From assembly GCF_041051975.1 (NCBI RefSeq), contig NZ_CP163435.1, positions 5,861,001 to 5,925,000 on the forward strand: 64,000 nucleotides of DNA, written 5' to 3'. Position numbers and translations under genes: made by a program. This document shows, in pieces, positions 8,222 through 16,802 of this stretch. Numbering within the stretch: position 1 is the stretch's first letter; each line of letters opens with the position of its first letter. This stretch comes from Streptomyces sp. R21. GTDB taxonomy: Bacteria; Actinomycetota; Actinomycetes; Streptomycetales; Streptomycetaceae. A model generated the notes under the pieces. It was not told the DNA's origin and did no database searches. It saw nothing but the letters and a program-made list of their open reading frames with translations.

Positions 8222-9268
8222 TCAGACGCCTTCGGGCAGGGACGCCGGGGAGGTGGCGTTCGTACGGCGCCTGCGGACGGCCCAGAAGATCCCGCTGCCG
8301 GCGACGACGGTGGCGCCGACGCCGATCACGCCCGCGAGACCGCCGGAGAGCCGGGCGTCGGCGATGTCCTTGACGCCGTATCCGGCGAGCGGGGAGTCCT
8401 CGGTGTGGTGCTTCTTCGTGTTCTGGTCGATGCCCTGGTCCTTGGCGACCTTCTCCAGGCCGTCGGGGCTGGCGGAGGCGTAGAAGCTGACGACGCCCGC
8501 GAGGAGGAGGGAGGCGGCGAGGCCGGTGAGCCACACCTTGCGGTGCGAGGAGCGGGCGGCGACGGGTACGGCCGTCGGCGCGTCGATCAGTTCGCCGCCG
8601 ACGCGCAGCTTGAGGCGCTGCTGCAACCCCCGGGCGCCGTACACGAGATCGGGCCGTACGGCGATGACGGCGCCGACGGTGAGGGCGGTGATCGTGGCCT
8701 CTCCGATGCCGATCAGGACGTGCACGCCGATCATGGCGGTGGCGACCTTGCCGATCGACACGTCGGTGGTGCCGCCGACCGCGTAGATGAAGGTGAAGCA
8801 GACGGCCGCGGCGGGCACGGAGAGCAGCGCGGAGACGAACGCGGCGGCGGTGATGGACCGTCGCCCGCGCGGAAGCACCTTCACCAGGCCGCGGAAGACG
8901 GCGTAGGACACGACCGTCGTCACGATCGCCATGTCCGTGATGTTCACGCCGAGCGCGGTGAGGCCGCCGTCCGCGAAGAGGATGCCCTGCATCAACAGGA
9001 CCACGGAGACGCAGAGGACGCCGGTGTAGGGGCCCACGAGGATCGCCGCCAGCGCGCCGCCGAGCAGATGGCCGCTGGTCCCGGCGGCGACCGGGAAGTT
9101 CAGCATCTGCACGGCGAAGATGAAGGCGGCGACGAGTCCGGCGAGCGGGGCGGTCTTCTCGTCCAGCTCGCGTCGGGCGCCCTTGAGGGACACGGCGACG
9201 GCACCGGCGGCGACCGCCCCGGTGATCGCGGAGACCGGGGCGTTGATGAATCCGTCAGGCACATGCAC
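8222..9268 (-). CDS. cbiM: CbiM-type metal permease with fused PDGLE (CbiN-like) domain
   Basis: A 348-aa S-component for Ni2+ or Co2+. It begins MHVPDGFIN, placing the metal-coordinating His2 at the invariant position of CbiM/NikM. About seven TM helices follow. The C-terminal third (from about residue 245) is a separate module: a TM helix, an extracytoplasmic segment with ASASPDGLEKVAKD (the PDGLE motif of CbiN/NikN), and a last TM helix. CbiM and CbiN functions are thus fused. It is the first gene of the operon, and a Nur-box-like sequence lies 21 bp upstream of its start. Confidence 0.9.
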   Translation of the reverse strand: MHVPDGFINAPVSAITGAVAAGAVAVSLKGARRELDEKTAPLAGLVAAFIFAVQMLNFPVAAGTSGHLLGGALAAILVGPYTGVLCVSVVLLMQGILFADGGLTALGVNITDMAIVTTVVSYAVFRGLVKVLPRGRRSITAAAFVSALLSVPAAAVCFTFIYAVGGTTDVSIGKVATAMIGVHVLIGIGEATITALTVGAVIAVRPDLVYGARGLQQRLKLRVGGELIDAPTAVPVAARSSHRKVWLTGLAASLLLAGVVSFYASASPDGLEKVAKDQGIDQNTKKHHTEDSPLAGYGVKDIADARLSGGLAGVIGVGATVVAGSGIFWAVRRRRTNATSPASLPEGV

Positions 9269-9288
9269 CGTTCGATGATAGTGCCTTG

Positions 9289-9305
9289 TTGCGAACAGCT
9301 TGCAA
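9289..9305. promoter_or_regulatory. Nur-box-like operator (nickel-responsive Fur-family repressor)
   Basis: The sequence TTGCGA-N5-TTGCAA matches the S. coelicolor Nur box as I recall it (tTGCaa-N5-ttGCAA) at 11 of 12 half-site positions. It lies 21-37 bp upstream of the cbiM start, where a repressor would block transcription. It suggests nickel-dependent repression of the operon. Confidence 0.6.
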
Positions 9306-9439
9306 GAGCATCCGCTGATGAATAGCGGCCGTTGCTGTTCGGGGCGGGTGCGGAGGCGGATTCGAGGGAATGTGCGACATTGGAGAAGCGGGCGGATTCA
9401 CATCCTCCGCACAGGTTACGCAGCGTAAGGAGTCGGCAT

Positions 9440-9799
9440 ATGTCCGCCGTCGAACAGTACGCACGCGCCCATATCGTCACGGACACCGCGGACTCCGTCG
9501 ACGACGAACGACGAGCCGTCCCCGTCGCCCTGCGCTACGACCCCGAGACCGACCCCCGCCAGGTGCACTTCACACTCCCCGGCCCGCACGAGTGGGTCTT
9601 CAACCGCGAGCTCCTCGAACAGGGGCTGCGGGCCCCCGTCACCAGCGGCGACGTCCGCGTCTGGCCGTGCGGGCGCGTGCTGGCGGTCCTGGAGTTCCAC
9701 TCCGCCCACGGGGTGGCGGTCGTGCAGTTCGAGTCGAAGGCGCTGGTCCGCTTCCTCCGCCGTACGTACACGGCCGCCGGCACGCCTGTGGCGCACTGA
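9440..9799 (+). CDS. ssgE: SsgA-like sporulation/cell-division protein, probably SsgE
   Basis: A 119-aa member of the SALP family found in sporulating actinomycetes; these proteins steer septum placement, peptidoglycan remodelling and spore separation. Family features include VPVALRYDPETDPRQVHFTL, the HEWVFNRELLEQGL core, GDVRVWPCGRVLAVLEF, and the C-terminal ALVRFLRRTYTAAG. The ATG at 9440 has TAAGGAG 8 bases upstream. It converges on a pair of penicillin-binding protein genes. In S. coelicolor the SALP in this neighbourhood is SsgE (from memory), which is why that name is used; paralogue assignment needs a tree. Confidence 0.8.
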   Translation: MSAVEQYARAHIVTDTADSVDDERRAVPVALRYDPETDPRQVHFTLPGPHEWVFNRELLEQGLRAPVTSGDVRVWPCGRVLAVLEFHSAHGVAVVQFESKALVRFLRRTYTAAGTPVAH

Positions 9800-9804
9800 G
9801 CCGT

Positions 9805-9861
9805 CAGCTCCCGGCTCTCAGCTTCCGGCCTTCAGCTTCCGGCCTTCAGCTCCCGGCCTTC
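9805..9861. repeat. Four tandem 14-bp repeats between ssgE and a PBP gene
   Basis: Four adjacent copies of a unit like CAGCTTCCGGCCTT start at 9805, 9819, 9833 and 9847, and the last runs into the 3' end of the PBP coding sequence (stop at 9846-9848). They fill the 46-bp convergent gap. Copies 2 and 3 are identical; copies 1 and 4 differ at one or two bases. Confidence 0.85.
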
Positions 9862-11528
9862 AGCAGGGCCGCGACGATCGGGCCCGCCGAGTCGCCGCCG
9901 TGGCCGCCGGCCTGCACGACGCCCGCCGCCGCCAGGTCGCCCTTCCACGCGGTGAACCAGCCGTTCGGCTTCTTCTGGCCGTCGACCTCCGCCGAGCCGG
10001 TCTTCGCACCGTCGTCCGGGCCGAGGCCCGCCATCGCCTCCGCCGCCGTGCCCGCCGCCGCCGTGTACTGCAGGACCTCCCGCAGCTGGCCCTGGGTCGA
10101 GGACGACATCGTGCGGGTCGCCTTCGCGAGCGAGCGGCCGTCCACCGACGGGGACACCAGGTAGGGCTGGTGGAACACGCCGGTCTTCGCCGTCGAGACC
10201 ACCGACGCCATGTTCAGCGGGTTCATGCGCACCGCGCCCTGGCCGATGAGCGAGGCCGCCATCTGCGCGTCGCTCTGCACGGGCACCGAGCCGTCGAAGG
10301 ACGGGACGCCGATGGCCCAGTTGTTCATGCTCAGGCCGTAGATCCGCTGGGCCGTGGCCGTGAGGTCGGAGTCCTTCAGTTTCTTCGCCTGGCTGATGAA
10401 GGCCGTGTTGCAGGACCGGGCGAAGCTGCCCTTGAACGTGCCGCCCTTGATCTCGAAGTCGTCGTCGTTGTGGAACTTCCAGCCGCCGTACTTCACGGTC
10501 TTGGGGCACGGGTGCGCCTTGTCCGCCTTCGCCAGGTTCTTCTCGAACAGCAGCGTCGACGTCACGATCTTCATCGTGGAGCCCGGCGCGAGCGAGCCCT
10601 GGAACGCCGTGTTGAAGCCGTGCGACTGGTTGGCGACGGCGAGGATCTCACCCGTCGAGGGGCGCATGACCACGACCGACGAGCGCGCCTTCGTCAGCAC
10701 CCGCTGCTCGGCCTTCGCCTGGAGGGACGGGCTCAACGTCGTCTTCACGGTGCCGGGCGTGCCCTCGCTCAGCGTCAGCAGCGTCTTGTCGGGGGTCTTG
10801 TCCGCCCCCTTCTTCGCCGCCTTGCGCACCACCCGCAGCTCGATGCCCGCGGCGCCGCCGGCCTTCTTGCCGTACTTCTCGCGCAGCCCGTCCAGGACGG
10901 TGCCGAGGGAGGGGTACTTGGCCGCCGTCAGCTCGCCGCCGTCCCGGTCCAGGGCCTTGACCGGGGGTGTGCCCGACTCGCCGGTCACCAGGCGGTCGCC
11001 CTCGGCGAGATCCGGGTGCACCACCGAGGGCCGCCAACTCACCAGCGGCACACCGTCCTTGGCGCGCCGCACGACGGTCAGCCTCGACTCGTACGCGAGC
11101 GGCTTGCTCTTGCCCTTGTAGGTGACCGTCCCCTTGACCGAGAAGGGGACGGTGGCGCCCTTGCGGGTGCCGCCGGTGAGGGTGACGCCGGTGATGTGCG
11201 CGTCCTTGGTGTAGCCGGTCAGGGCCTTGGCCGCCGCGGCGGAGTCGTCCGTGGCGGCGGCGGCCTGCGTGACCCTGCCCTGCTGCCAGGCGGTGAGGAA
11301 GGCCGTGGAGGTGGTGCGGATCTCGGTCGCCGACACGGGGCCCGTCTTCACGGACTTGTGGTCGGCCGTCGCCGAGGTGCGGTCCTCGGCCGCGGCGCCG
11401 TCCCCGCCGTAGAGCGTGTAGGCGCCGAGCGCCCCGCCCACGGCGACGACGCCGACCAGCCCGATCACGAGCGGACCGCGCTTACTGCGCTGCTTGTCGC
11501 GCTCGGCGACGCGCCTTCTCTTGCCCAC
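9846..11528 (-). CDS. Class B penicillin-binding protein with MecA_N (NTF2-like) domain
   Basis: A 560-aa membrane-anchored DD-transpeptidase that cross-links peptidoglycan. An N-terminal TM helix (about residues 17-38, PLVIGLVGVVAVGGALGAYT) is followed by an NTF2-like MecA_N domain, a dimerisation domain, and the transpeptidase domain. All three catalytic motifs are present: STMK at about residue 316, SCN at about 372 in FARSCNTAF, and KTG at about 507 in AKTGSAEVDG. The GTG at 11528 is preferred because GGAG lies upstream; the longer frame to 11579 adds unlikely sequence. The adjacent upstream gene is a paralogue. The architecture is that of low-affinity PBPs. Confidence 0.92.
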   Translation of the reverse strand: MGKRRRVAERDKQRSKRGPLVIGLVGVVAVGGALGAYTLYGGDGAAAEDRTSATADHKSVKTGPVSATEIRTTSTAFLTAWQQGRVTQAAAATDDSAAAAKALTGYTKDAHITGVTLTGGTRKGATVPFSVKGTVTYKGKSKPLAYESRLTVVRRAKDGVPLVSWRPSVVHPDLAEGDRLVTGESGTPPVKALDRDGGELTAAKYPSLGTVLDGLREKYGKKAGGAAGIELRVVRKAAKKGADKTPDKTLLTLSEGTPGTVKTTLSPSLQAKAEQRVLTKARSSVVVMRPSTGEILAVANQSHGFNTAFQGSLAPGSTMKIVTSTLLFEKNLAKADKAHPCPKTVKYGGWKFHNDDDFEIKGGTFKGSFARSCNTAFISQAKKLKDSDLTATAQRIYGLSMNNWAIGVPSFDGSVPVQSDAQMAASLIGQGAVRMNPLNMASVVSTAKTGVFHQPYLVSPSVDGRSLAKATRTMSSSTQGQLREVLQYTAAAGTAAEAMAGLGPDDGAKTGSAEVDGQKKPNGWFTAWKGDLAAAGVVQAGGHGGDSAGPIVAALLKAGS

Positions 11529-11630
11529 AGCTCCGGATCCTCCGTGATGGTTCCCCTGGCGCCCCCCGGGTGCCCTCACGCTTCACAACGAGAGGCACCA
11601 CCCTAGGGTCCCGGTGTGACACGGGTGACT

Positions 11631-13280
11631 TCAGCCACCTGTTCGTAGCACAGCCGCGACAATCGGCCCCGCCGCGTCGCCGCCGTGGCCGCCCTCCTCG
11701 GTCATCGCCGCGGCCGCGATGTCGTTCCGGTAGCCGGCGAACCAGCTGTTGGACTTCGCGTGGCCGTCGACCTCGGCGGAGCCGGTCTTCGCGCCGATGT
11801 CCCCGCCGAGCCCGGCCATGACCTGCGAAGCGGTGCCGCTGGTCGCGGTCAGCCGCATCATCGACTTCAGCTGCGCGACCGTGTTCGCCGACAGGCCGCG
11901 TGCGGTGGCGAGTTGGCGGTCGTCCAGCTTCCGGGACACGATCACCGGCTGGTGGAAGGTGCCGGTGATCGCGGTCGCCGTCACCGACGCCATGTTCAGC
12001 GGGTTCATCTGGACGTCGCCCTGGCCGATCGCGTTGGCCGCGCGGTTCGGGCCCCCGGAGGCGGGCACCTTGCCGTCGAAGGACGCGATGCCGGTCTTCC
12101 AGTTGTTCTGGCCCAGTCCGAACCGCTCCTGCGCCTCGTCGGTCAGCGACGCGTCGTTAAGCGGATGCGCCTTGGTGCCGTCGATGAGTTTCACGAAGGC
12201 CGTGTTGCAGGACCGGGCGAAGCTGTTGGCGAGCGTCGCGCCCTCGTTGGGCCGCATGTTCGTGAGGTTGTGGAAGGTCTGGCTCTGCCAGGTCGCGGTC
12301 TCGGGGCAGGGCGCCGGGCCGCTCATCGACGCGACACCGTTGTCGATGAGCATCGCCGAGGTGATGATCTTCATCGTGGAGCCCGGCGCCAGCGTCCCCT
12401 GGAACGCCGCGTTGAACCCGTCCGTGCGGTGGTTGGCCACGGCCAGCACCTCGCCGGTGCTCGGCTTCACCGCGACCACCGACGACTCGTCGTACTCCGT
12501 GACCGCCTTCTCCGCGGCGGCCTGCGCGCTCGCGCTGAGCGTGGTGCGCAGCTTGCCCGCCCGGCCCTTGGCGAGGGTCACCAGCGTCGTGTCGGGCGCG
12601 CTCTCGGCCGCCCGCCGGATCGCCAGCTCGATGCCGGGCGTACCGCCCGCCGTGTCGCCGTACTTGTCGCGCAACTGGTCCAGGATCGGCCCCAGCGACG
12701 GGTACTTCTCCTTGGTCAGTACGACACCGTCCCGGTCCACGGCCTCGATCGGCGGGCTCGCCGCCTCGCCGGTGAACAGCGTGTCGTCCCTGCGCAGGTC
12801 CGGATGGACCACGGACGGCTGCCAGTCCACCAGCGGAGCGCCGTTGCTGTTCCCGCGCACGATGTTCAGTTCGGAGTCGTACGCCAGGGGCTTGCTCTTC
12901 CCGTCGTACGACACCTTCGCCTCGACGGCGTAGGACACGGTCGCGCCGATGATCGTGTGCGTCCTGATCTTCACGTGGGTGATGTGCGCGTCGGTGCCGT
13001 AGGCGGTCAGGAGCTTCTCGGCGGCTTCCGGGAAGTTCGTGTATCCCGCGGCCGCGGCCGGCTGGTCCTTCTCCCAGGCCGCGAAGAACTTGCCGGTGGT
13101 GTCCTTGACCTCGTCCTTCGACACCGGCCCGGTCTTCTTCGTCACGGACGACCCCGCGGCCCCCGACCCCCCGCCGTCACCGCTGATCGCGGTCACCACG
13201 TTGTACGCGCCGTATCCGGCGCCCCCCACCATCACGGCGAACACCGTGCCGACGATGGCGGCCTTTGCCCCCTTGCGCAT
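11631..13280 (-). CDS. Class B penicillin-binding protein with MecA_N domain, paralogue of the neighbour
   Basis: A 549-aa DD-transpeptidase with the same plan as the next gene: TM anchor (IVGTVFAVMVGGAGYGAY), MecA_N domain, dimerisation domain, and transpeptidase domain. Motifs are STMK near residue 303, SCN near 357 in FARSCNTAFVK, and KTGSAEVDG near 497. It is one of a tandem duplicated pair. The ATG at 13280 has a purine-rich GGGGAGGGA upstream. A perfect 18-bp palindrome lies 36 bp upstream of the start and may regulate it. It lies between pmt (upstream) and the second PBP gene. Confidence 0.92.
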   Translation of the reverse strand: MRKGAKAAIVGTVFAVMVGGAGYGAYNVVTAISGDGGGSGAAGSSVTKKTGPVSKDEVKDTTGKFFAAWEKDQPAAAAGYTNFPEAAEKLLTAYGTDAHITHVKIRTHTIIGATVSYAVEAKVSYDGKSKPLAYDSELNIVRGNSNGAPLVDWQPSVVHPDLRRDDTLFTGEAASPPIEAVDRDGVVLTKEKYPSLGPILDQLRDKYGDTAGGTPGIELAIRRAAESAPDTTLVTLAKGRAGKLRTTLSASAQAAAEKAVTEYDESSVVAVKPSTGEVLAVANHRTDGFNAAFQGTLAPGSTMKIITSAMLIDNGVASMSGPAPCPETATWQSQTFHNLTNMRPNEGATLANSFARSCNTAFVKLIDGTKAHPLNDASLTDEAQERFGLGQNNWKTGIASFDGKVPASGGPNRAANAIGQGDVQMNPLNMASVTATAITGTFHQPVIVSRKLDDRQLATARGLSANTVAQLKSMMRLTATSGTASQVMAGLGGDIGAKTGSAEVDGHAKSNSWFAGYRNDIAAAAMTEEGGHGGDAAGPIVAAVLRTGG

Positions 13281-13315
13281 CGCGCGCTTCCCTCCCCGTG
13301 GGCCCCTCCCCGAAC

Positions 13316-13333
13316 TTCTGAACGCGTTCAGAA
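13316..13333. promoter_or_regulatory. Perfect 18-bp palindrome upstream of the PBP gene
   Basis: TTCTGAACGCGTTCAGAA is fully symmetric with a central CG, resembling LacI-family operators. It is 36-53 bp upstream of the PBP start codon. The regulator is unknown. It is not a LexA box, which needs a 4-bp spacer between GAAC and GTTC. Confidence 0.5.
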
Positions 13334-13422
13334 AGGTTGGTCTGCACCGCACTGTATGCGGAGGGAGTGACCCTTGGGGCAAGCGTTTTCCGAATCGTTA
13401 GCCCCGGCCGTCAGGCCCCATG

Positions 13423-15162
13423 TCAGACCCAGGTGTCCAGCCACATACGGGATCGCCAGGAATCGATGGGAATGGCCGTTCCGGTGTAGAGCGGCCAGAA
13501 GTAGATGAAGTTCCACGCGATCAGCAGCACCAGGACGCCCGCGCCCGCGGCGCCCACCACCCGGCGGCGTTCGCCGGAGCCGGGCGGGCCGAGGATCGCG
13601 CCGATCAGCATCGCCACGGCCAGGCACAGGAACGGCACGAAGACGACCGCGTAGAAATAGAAGATCGTCCGCTCCTGGTACATGAACCAGGGCAGATAGC
13701 CGGCCGCGACGCCGCACGCGATCGCGCCCGCGCGCCAGTCGCGGCGGAAGGCCCAGCGCCACAGCACGTAGAGGACCGCGAAGCAGGCCGCCCACCACAG
13801 CAGCGGGGTGCCGATCGCCAGCACCTCGCGGGCGCACTTCTCGCCCGCGTCGACCGGGCAGCCGTCCTTGCCGGGGGCCGGGGACTCGTAGAAGTACGAC
13901 ACCGGGCGGCCGTCGACGATCCAGCTCCACGGGTTCGACTGGTACGTGTGCGGCGACGAGAGGCCGACATGGAACTTGTACACCTCGTGCTCGTAGTGCC
14001 ACAGGCTGCGCAGCCAGTCCGGCAGGAACGTCCAGTGGCCGCCCTTGCCGTCGATCGCGGCCCAGTTGCGGTAGTAGCCGCCGCTGCCGTTGGTCGGGGA
14101 GAGGATCCAGCCGATCCAGGAGACCAGGTAGACGGCGACCGCGACCGGCACGGTGGACAGGAAGGCCAGGCCCGTGTCGCGCTTGAGGACGGCCGTGTAC
14201 GGGTGCCGGGCGCCGGCGACCCGGCGCGCGCCCACGTCCCACAGGACCGCCATCACGCAGAACGCGGCCAGGATGTACAGCGCGTTCCACTTGGTGCCCA
14301 GCGCCAGGCCCAGCATCAGACCGGCCGCCCAGCGCCAGGGGCGCCAGCCGAGGCGGGTCGTCTCGGCGATGTGCGGGTCCGGGCGTACGACACCGTCCGC
14401 GTCGGCGGGCAGCGCCGCCGCGAGCCGGGCGCGCGCCCGGTCGCGGTCGACGACCAGGCAGCCGAAGGCCGCGAGCACGAAGAACATCAGTACGCCGTCG
14501 AGCAGCGCGGTGCGGCTCATCACGAAGTGCAGGCCGTCCACCGCCATCAGCGCGCCCGCCAGACAGCCCAGGAACGTCGAGCGGAAGAGCCTGCGGCCGA
14601 TCCGGCACAGCAGCAGCACGGAGAGCGTGCCGAGCACCGCCGTCATGAACCGCCAGCCGAACGGGTTGAACCCGAAGATCCACTCACCGAGCCCGATCAC
14701 GTACTTGCCGACCGGCGGGTGCACGACATACGCGGCGTCGCCGGTGGGGCTGACCTGGCTGCCGCCCTGCAGCACCAGGTCGTTGGCGTCCTTGGCCCAG
14801 TTGGTCTCGAACCCGCGGTGGATGAGCGCCCAGGCGTCCTTGGCGTAGTACGTCTCGTCGAATATCACCGCCTTCGGGCTGCCCAGGTGCCAGAACCGCA
14901 TCAGCCCGGCCATCAGCGTCACGAGCAGCGGGCCGCCCCACGCCGACCAGCGCGTGATGCGCTCGGCCACCTCGTGGCGCAGGCCGAGCATGGCCCAGAT
15001 GCGCGGGCTCGGCTCGGCGTACGGCGGCACGAGTCGGTCACGCACGTCGCTTCTGGGCGGGGCCGTGTATCCGAAGCGGCGCAGCCGCTGCTGCCACGAC
15101 GGCCGCTGCTCATCGGCGGCCTGGCCCTGCAGGGTGTCCGTGGAGGACGCGGTACTGGTCAC
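13423..15162 (-). CDS. pmt: Dolichyl/polyprenyl-phosphate-mannose protein O-mannosyltransferase (Pmt)
   Basis: A 579-aa polytopic membrane enzyme that transfers mannose from polyprenyl-phosphate-mannose to Ser/Thr of exported proteins. The catalytic DE pair (D102-E103, in VIFDETYYAKDA) follows the first TM helix, as in the GT39/PMT family. About eleven hydrophobic segments and the PMT_4TMC-type C-terminus (IPIDSWRSRMWLDTWV) are present. The N-terminal ~70 residues are cytoplasmic. It is divergent from rsmI, with starts 62 bp apart. In S. coelicolor this enzyme glycosylates the phiC31 receptor and cell-envelope proteins (from memory), which fits the adjacent cell-wall genes. Confidence 0.92.
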   Translation of the reverse strand: MTSTASSTDTLQGQAADEQRPSWQQRLRRFGYTAPPRSDVRDRLVPPYAEPSPRIWAMLGLRHEVAERITRWSAWGGPLLVTLMAGLMRFWHLGSPKAVIFDETYYAKDAWALIHRGFETNWAKDANDLVLQGGSQVSPTGDAAYVVHPPVGKYVIGLGEWIFGFNPFGWRFMTAVLGTLSVLLLCRIGRRLFRSTFLGCLAGALMAVDGLHFVMSRTALLDGVLMFFVLAAFGCLVVDRDRARARLAAALPADADGVVRPDPHIAETTRLGWRPWRWAAGLMLGLALGTKWNALYILAAFCVMAVLWDVGARRVAGARHPYTAVLKRDTGLAFLSTVPVAVAVYLVSWIGWILSPTNGSGGYYRNWAAIDGKGGHWTFLPDWLRSLWHYEHEVYKFHVGLSSPHTYQSNPWSWIVDGRPVSYFYESPAPGKDGCPVDAGEKCAREVLAIGTPLLWWAACFAVLYVLWRWAFRRDWRAGAIACGVAAGYLPWFMYQERTIFYFYAVVFVPFLCLAVAMLIGAILGPPGSGERRRVVGAAGAGVLVLLIAWNFIYFWPLYTGTAIPIDSWRSRMWLDTWV

Positions 15163-15224
15163 CGCGCCATCGTAGGGAACACGTCTGTGGGAGTCCCGTG
15201 CCTGGGCCCTGCGAGGATGGAACC

Positions 15225-16112
15225 GTGACAGGAACCAGCCCTACCGCAACCAGCCCGGCCGGAATCCTCGTGCTCGCGGGCACGCCCATCGGTGACGTGG
15301 CGGACGCGCCGCCCCGGCTCGCCCAGGAGCTGGCCGGCGCCGACGTCGTCGCCGCCGAGGACACCCGGCGGCTCAGGCGCCTCACCCAGGCGCTCGGGGT
15401 GCAGACCTCGGGGCGCGTGGTGTCGTACTTCGAGGGCAACGAGTCCGCGCGCACCCCCGAGCTGGTCGACGCGCTGCTCGCCGGCTCGCGTGTGCTCCTG
15501 GTCACGGACGCCGGGATGCCGTCCGTCTCCGACCCCGGGTACCGGCTGGTCGCGGCCGCCGTCGAGAAGGACATCAAGGTCACCGCCGTACCCGGTCCGT
15601 CCGCGGTGCTGACCGCGCTGGCCCTGTCCGGGCTGCCCGTCGACCGGTTCTGCTTCGAGGGGTTCCTGCCGCGGAAGGCCGGCGAGCGGCTGTCGCGGCT
15701 GAAGGAGGTCGCCGAGGAGCGGCGGACCCTCGTCTACTTCGAGGCGCCTCATCGGCTCGACGACACCCTCGCCGCGATGGCCGAGGCGTTCGGGACGGAG
15801 CGGCGGGCCGCCGTCTGCCGCGAGCTGACGAAGACGTACGAGGAGGTCAAGCGGGGGCCGCTGGGCGAACTCGCCGAGTGGGCCGCGGAGGGCGTGCGCG
15901 GGGAGATCACCGTCGTCGTCGAGGGCGCCCCCGAGAAGGGCGCCGGGGAACTCGACGCCGACGAGCTGGTGCGCAGGGTGCAGGTGCGCGAGGAGGCGGG
16001 GGAGCGGCGCAAGGAGGCCATCGCCGCCGTCGCCGCGGAGGCGGGGCTTCCCAAGAGGGACGTCTTCGATGCCGTCGTCGCCGCCAAAAACGCCGCCCGC
16101 ACCGCCCCATAA
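15225..16112 (+). CDS. rsmI: 16S rRNA (cytidine1402-2'-O)-methyltransferase RsmI
   Basis: A 295-aa SAM-dependent methyltransferase of the tetrapyrrole-methylase fold that 2'-O-methylates C1402 in the ribosomal P site. Seen motifs: GILVLAGTPIGD at the N-terminus, EDTRRLRRLTQALGV, the glycine-rich VTDAGMPSVSDPG, and VPGPSAVLTALALSGLP. The GTG at 15225 has GAGG upstream; the frame opens at 15198 but without a better ribosome-binding site. It is transcribed divergently from pmt and is followed by a small zinc-ribbon-like gene. Confidence 0.93.
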   Translation: MTGTSPTATSPAGILVLAGTPIGDVADAPPRLAQELAGADVVAAEDTRRLRRLTQALGVQTSGRVVSYFEGNESARTPELVDALLAGSRVLLVTDAGMPSVSDPGYRLVAAAVEKDIKVTAVPGPSAVLTALALSGLPVDRFCFEGFLPRKAGERLSRLKEVAEERRTLVYFEAPHRLDDTLAAMAEAFGTERRAAVCRELTKTYEEVKRGPLGELAEWAAEGVRGEITVVVEGAPEKGAGELDADELVRRVQVREEAGERRKEAIAAVAAEAGLPKRDVFDAVVAAKNAARTAP

Positions 16113-16129
16113 GCGGGCAAAGGAGTACG

Positions 16130-16228
16130 GTGAAAGGCAAAGCTCAGGCCTGGGACCAGGGGCGTTGCGACAAGGAAAGACCAAATCGCATCCAACACTC
16201 GACAGGCCTGATGCGTATCTGCCGGTAG
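16130..16228 (+). CDS. Doubtful 32-codon open frame after rsmI
   Basis: A GTG preceded at 6-bp spacing by AAGGAG opens a 32-codon frame in the 198-bp gap between rsmI and the next gene. Only about 60 percent of its codons end in G or C, far below neighbouring genes, so it is more likely untranslated leader than a real gene. The rest of the gap holds two small hairpins, at 16247-16262 and 16286-16300, the latter abutting the next gene's ribosome-binding site. Confidence 0.15.
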   Translation: MKGKAQAWDQGRCDKERPNRIQHSTGLMRICR

Positions 16229-16310
16229 AAGCGTCCACTGGTTGAAGGGACGCACCCGTCCCTCGCCTCCGCTCCGGCGGGGGTGCTGTCCAGCGGACAG
16301 AGGAGCTGGC

Positions 16311-16715
16311 ATGAGCGAGATCGCAGGGCAGACCGGCCGCACCGCCGCGGCCACCGCCATAGTTCACGAGTCGTATTCCTTCGCCTGCATGCGCTGTGGG
16401 CACGGCTGGGAGCAGTCGTACGAGATCGAGCACCACCGCGACGCCGAAGGCAGCGAGTTCGTGACGTACGTGGCGGACGGACGGGTCGTGCCCTCCCCGC
16501 TGAGCCGGCCCTCCTGCCTGAACTGCGACAGCCATGTCGTGCGCATCATGCGGCCCGGGCAGGTGTCCTCCGCGCTGAAGTCGCTGCATCAGCCTCGTCA
16601 GGGGTCGGCCGGGCACAAGCCCGAGGAGGCCGGAGGGGCCTCGGAGGGCGGGGAGCAGCACCACTGGCATCTGTCCGACCTGCTGCATCCCTTCCATCAC
16701 CGCAAGGCGGGCTGA
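16311..16715 (+). CDS. Small protein with two zinc-ribbon-like CxxC motifs, function unknown
   Basis: A 134-aa soluble protein. Two cysteine pairs, in YSFACMRCGHGWEQSYEIEH and RPSCLNCDSHVVRIM, could bind one zinc ion in a rubredoxin/zinc-ribbon knuckle. The C-terminal third is low complexity and histidine-rich (HHWHLSDLLHPFHHRKAG), a possible second metal site. AGGAG at 16301-16305 supports the ATG at 16311. It lies between rsmI and tatD on the same strand and ends in an inverted repeat. No family name is recognised; similar small proteins are common in Streptomyces. Confidence 0.75.
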   Translation: MSEIAGQTGRTAAATAIVHESYSFACMRCGHGWEQSYEIEHHRDAEGSEFVTYVADGRVVPSPLSRPSCLNCDSHVVRIMRPGQVSSALKSLHQPRQGSAGHKPEEAGGASEGGEQHHWHLSDLLHPFHHRKAG

Positions 16716-16720
16716 CCGGT

Positions 16721-16738
16721 CCGGAGGATCTCCTCCGG
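16721..16738 (+). terminator. Palindromic hairpin between the zinc-ribbon gene and tatD
   Basis: A perfect 18-bp dyad, CCGGAGGA-TC-TCCTCCGG, lies 6 bp past the stop codon. It is followed by about three repeats of TAGTCGG (to 16757). It probably ends the upstream transcript, leaving tatD to its own promoter. Confidence 0.5.
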
Positions 16739-16790
16739 TAGTCGGTAGTCGGTAGGCGCCTCCGGGAGTCGGGTGGGCATGCCCCGTTCG

Positions 16791-16796
16791 TAGGAT
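16791..16796 (+). promoter_or_regulatory. -10 element of tatD, probably leaderless
   Basis: TAGGAT lies 6 bases before the ATG at 16803, placing transcription start at the initiation codon. No Shine-Dalgarno sequence is seen. Confidence 0.45.
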
Positions 16797-16802
16797 CGGG
16801 GT

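Noticed and set aside
13316..13333. LexA (SOS) box
   Set aside because: Actinobacterial LexA sites have GAAC and GTTC separated by four bases; here the spacing is two.
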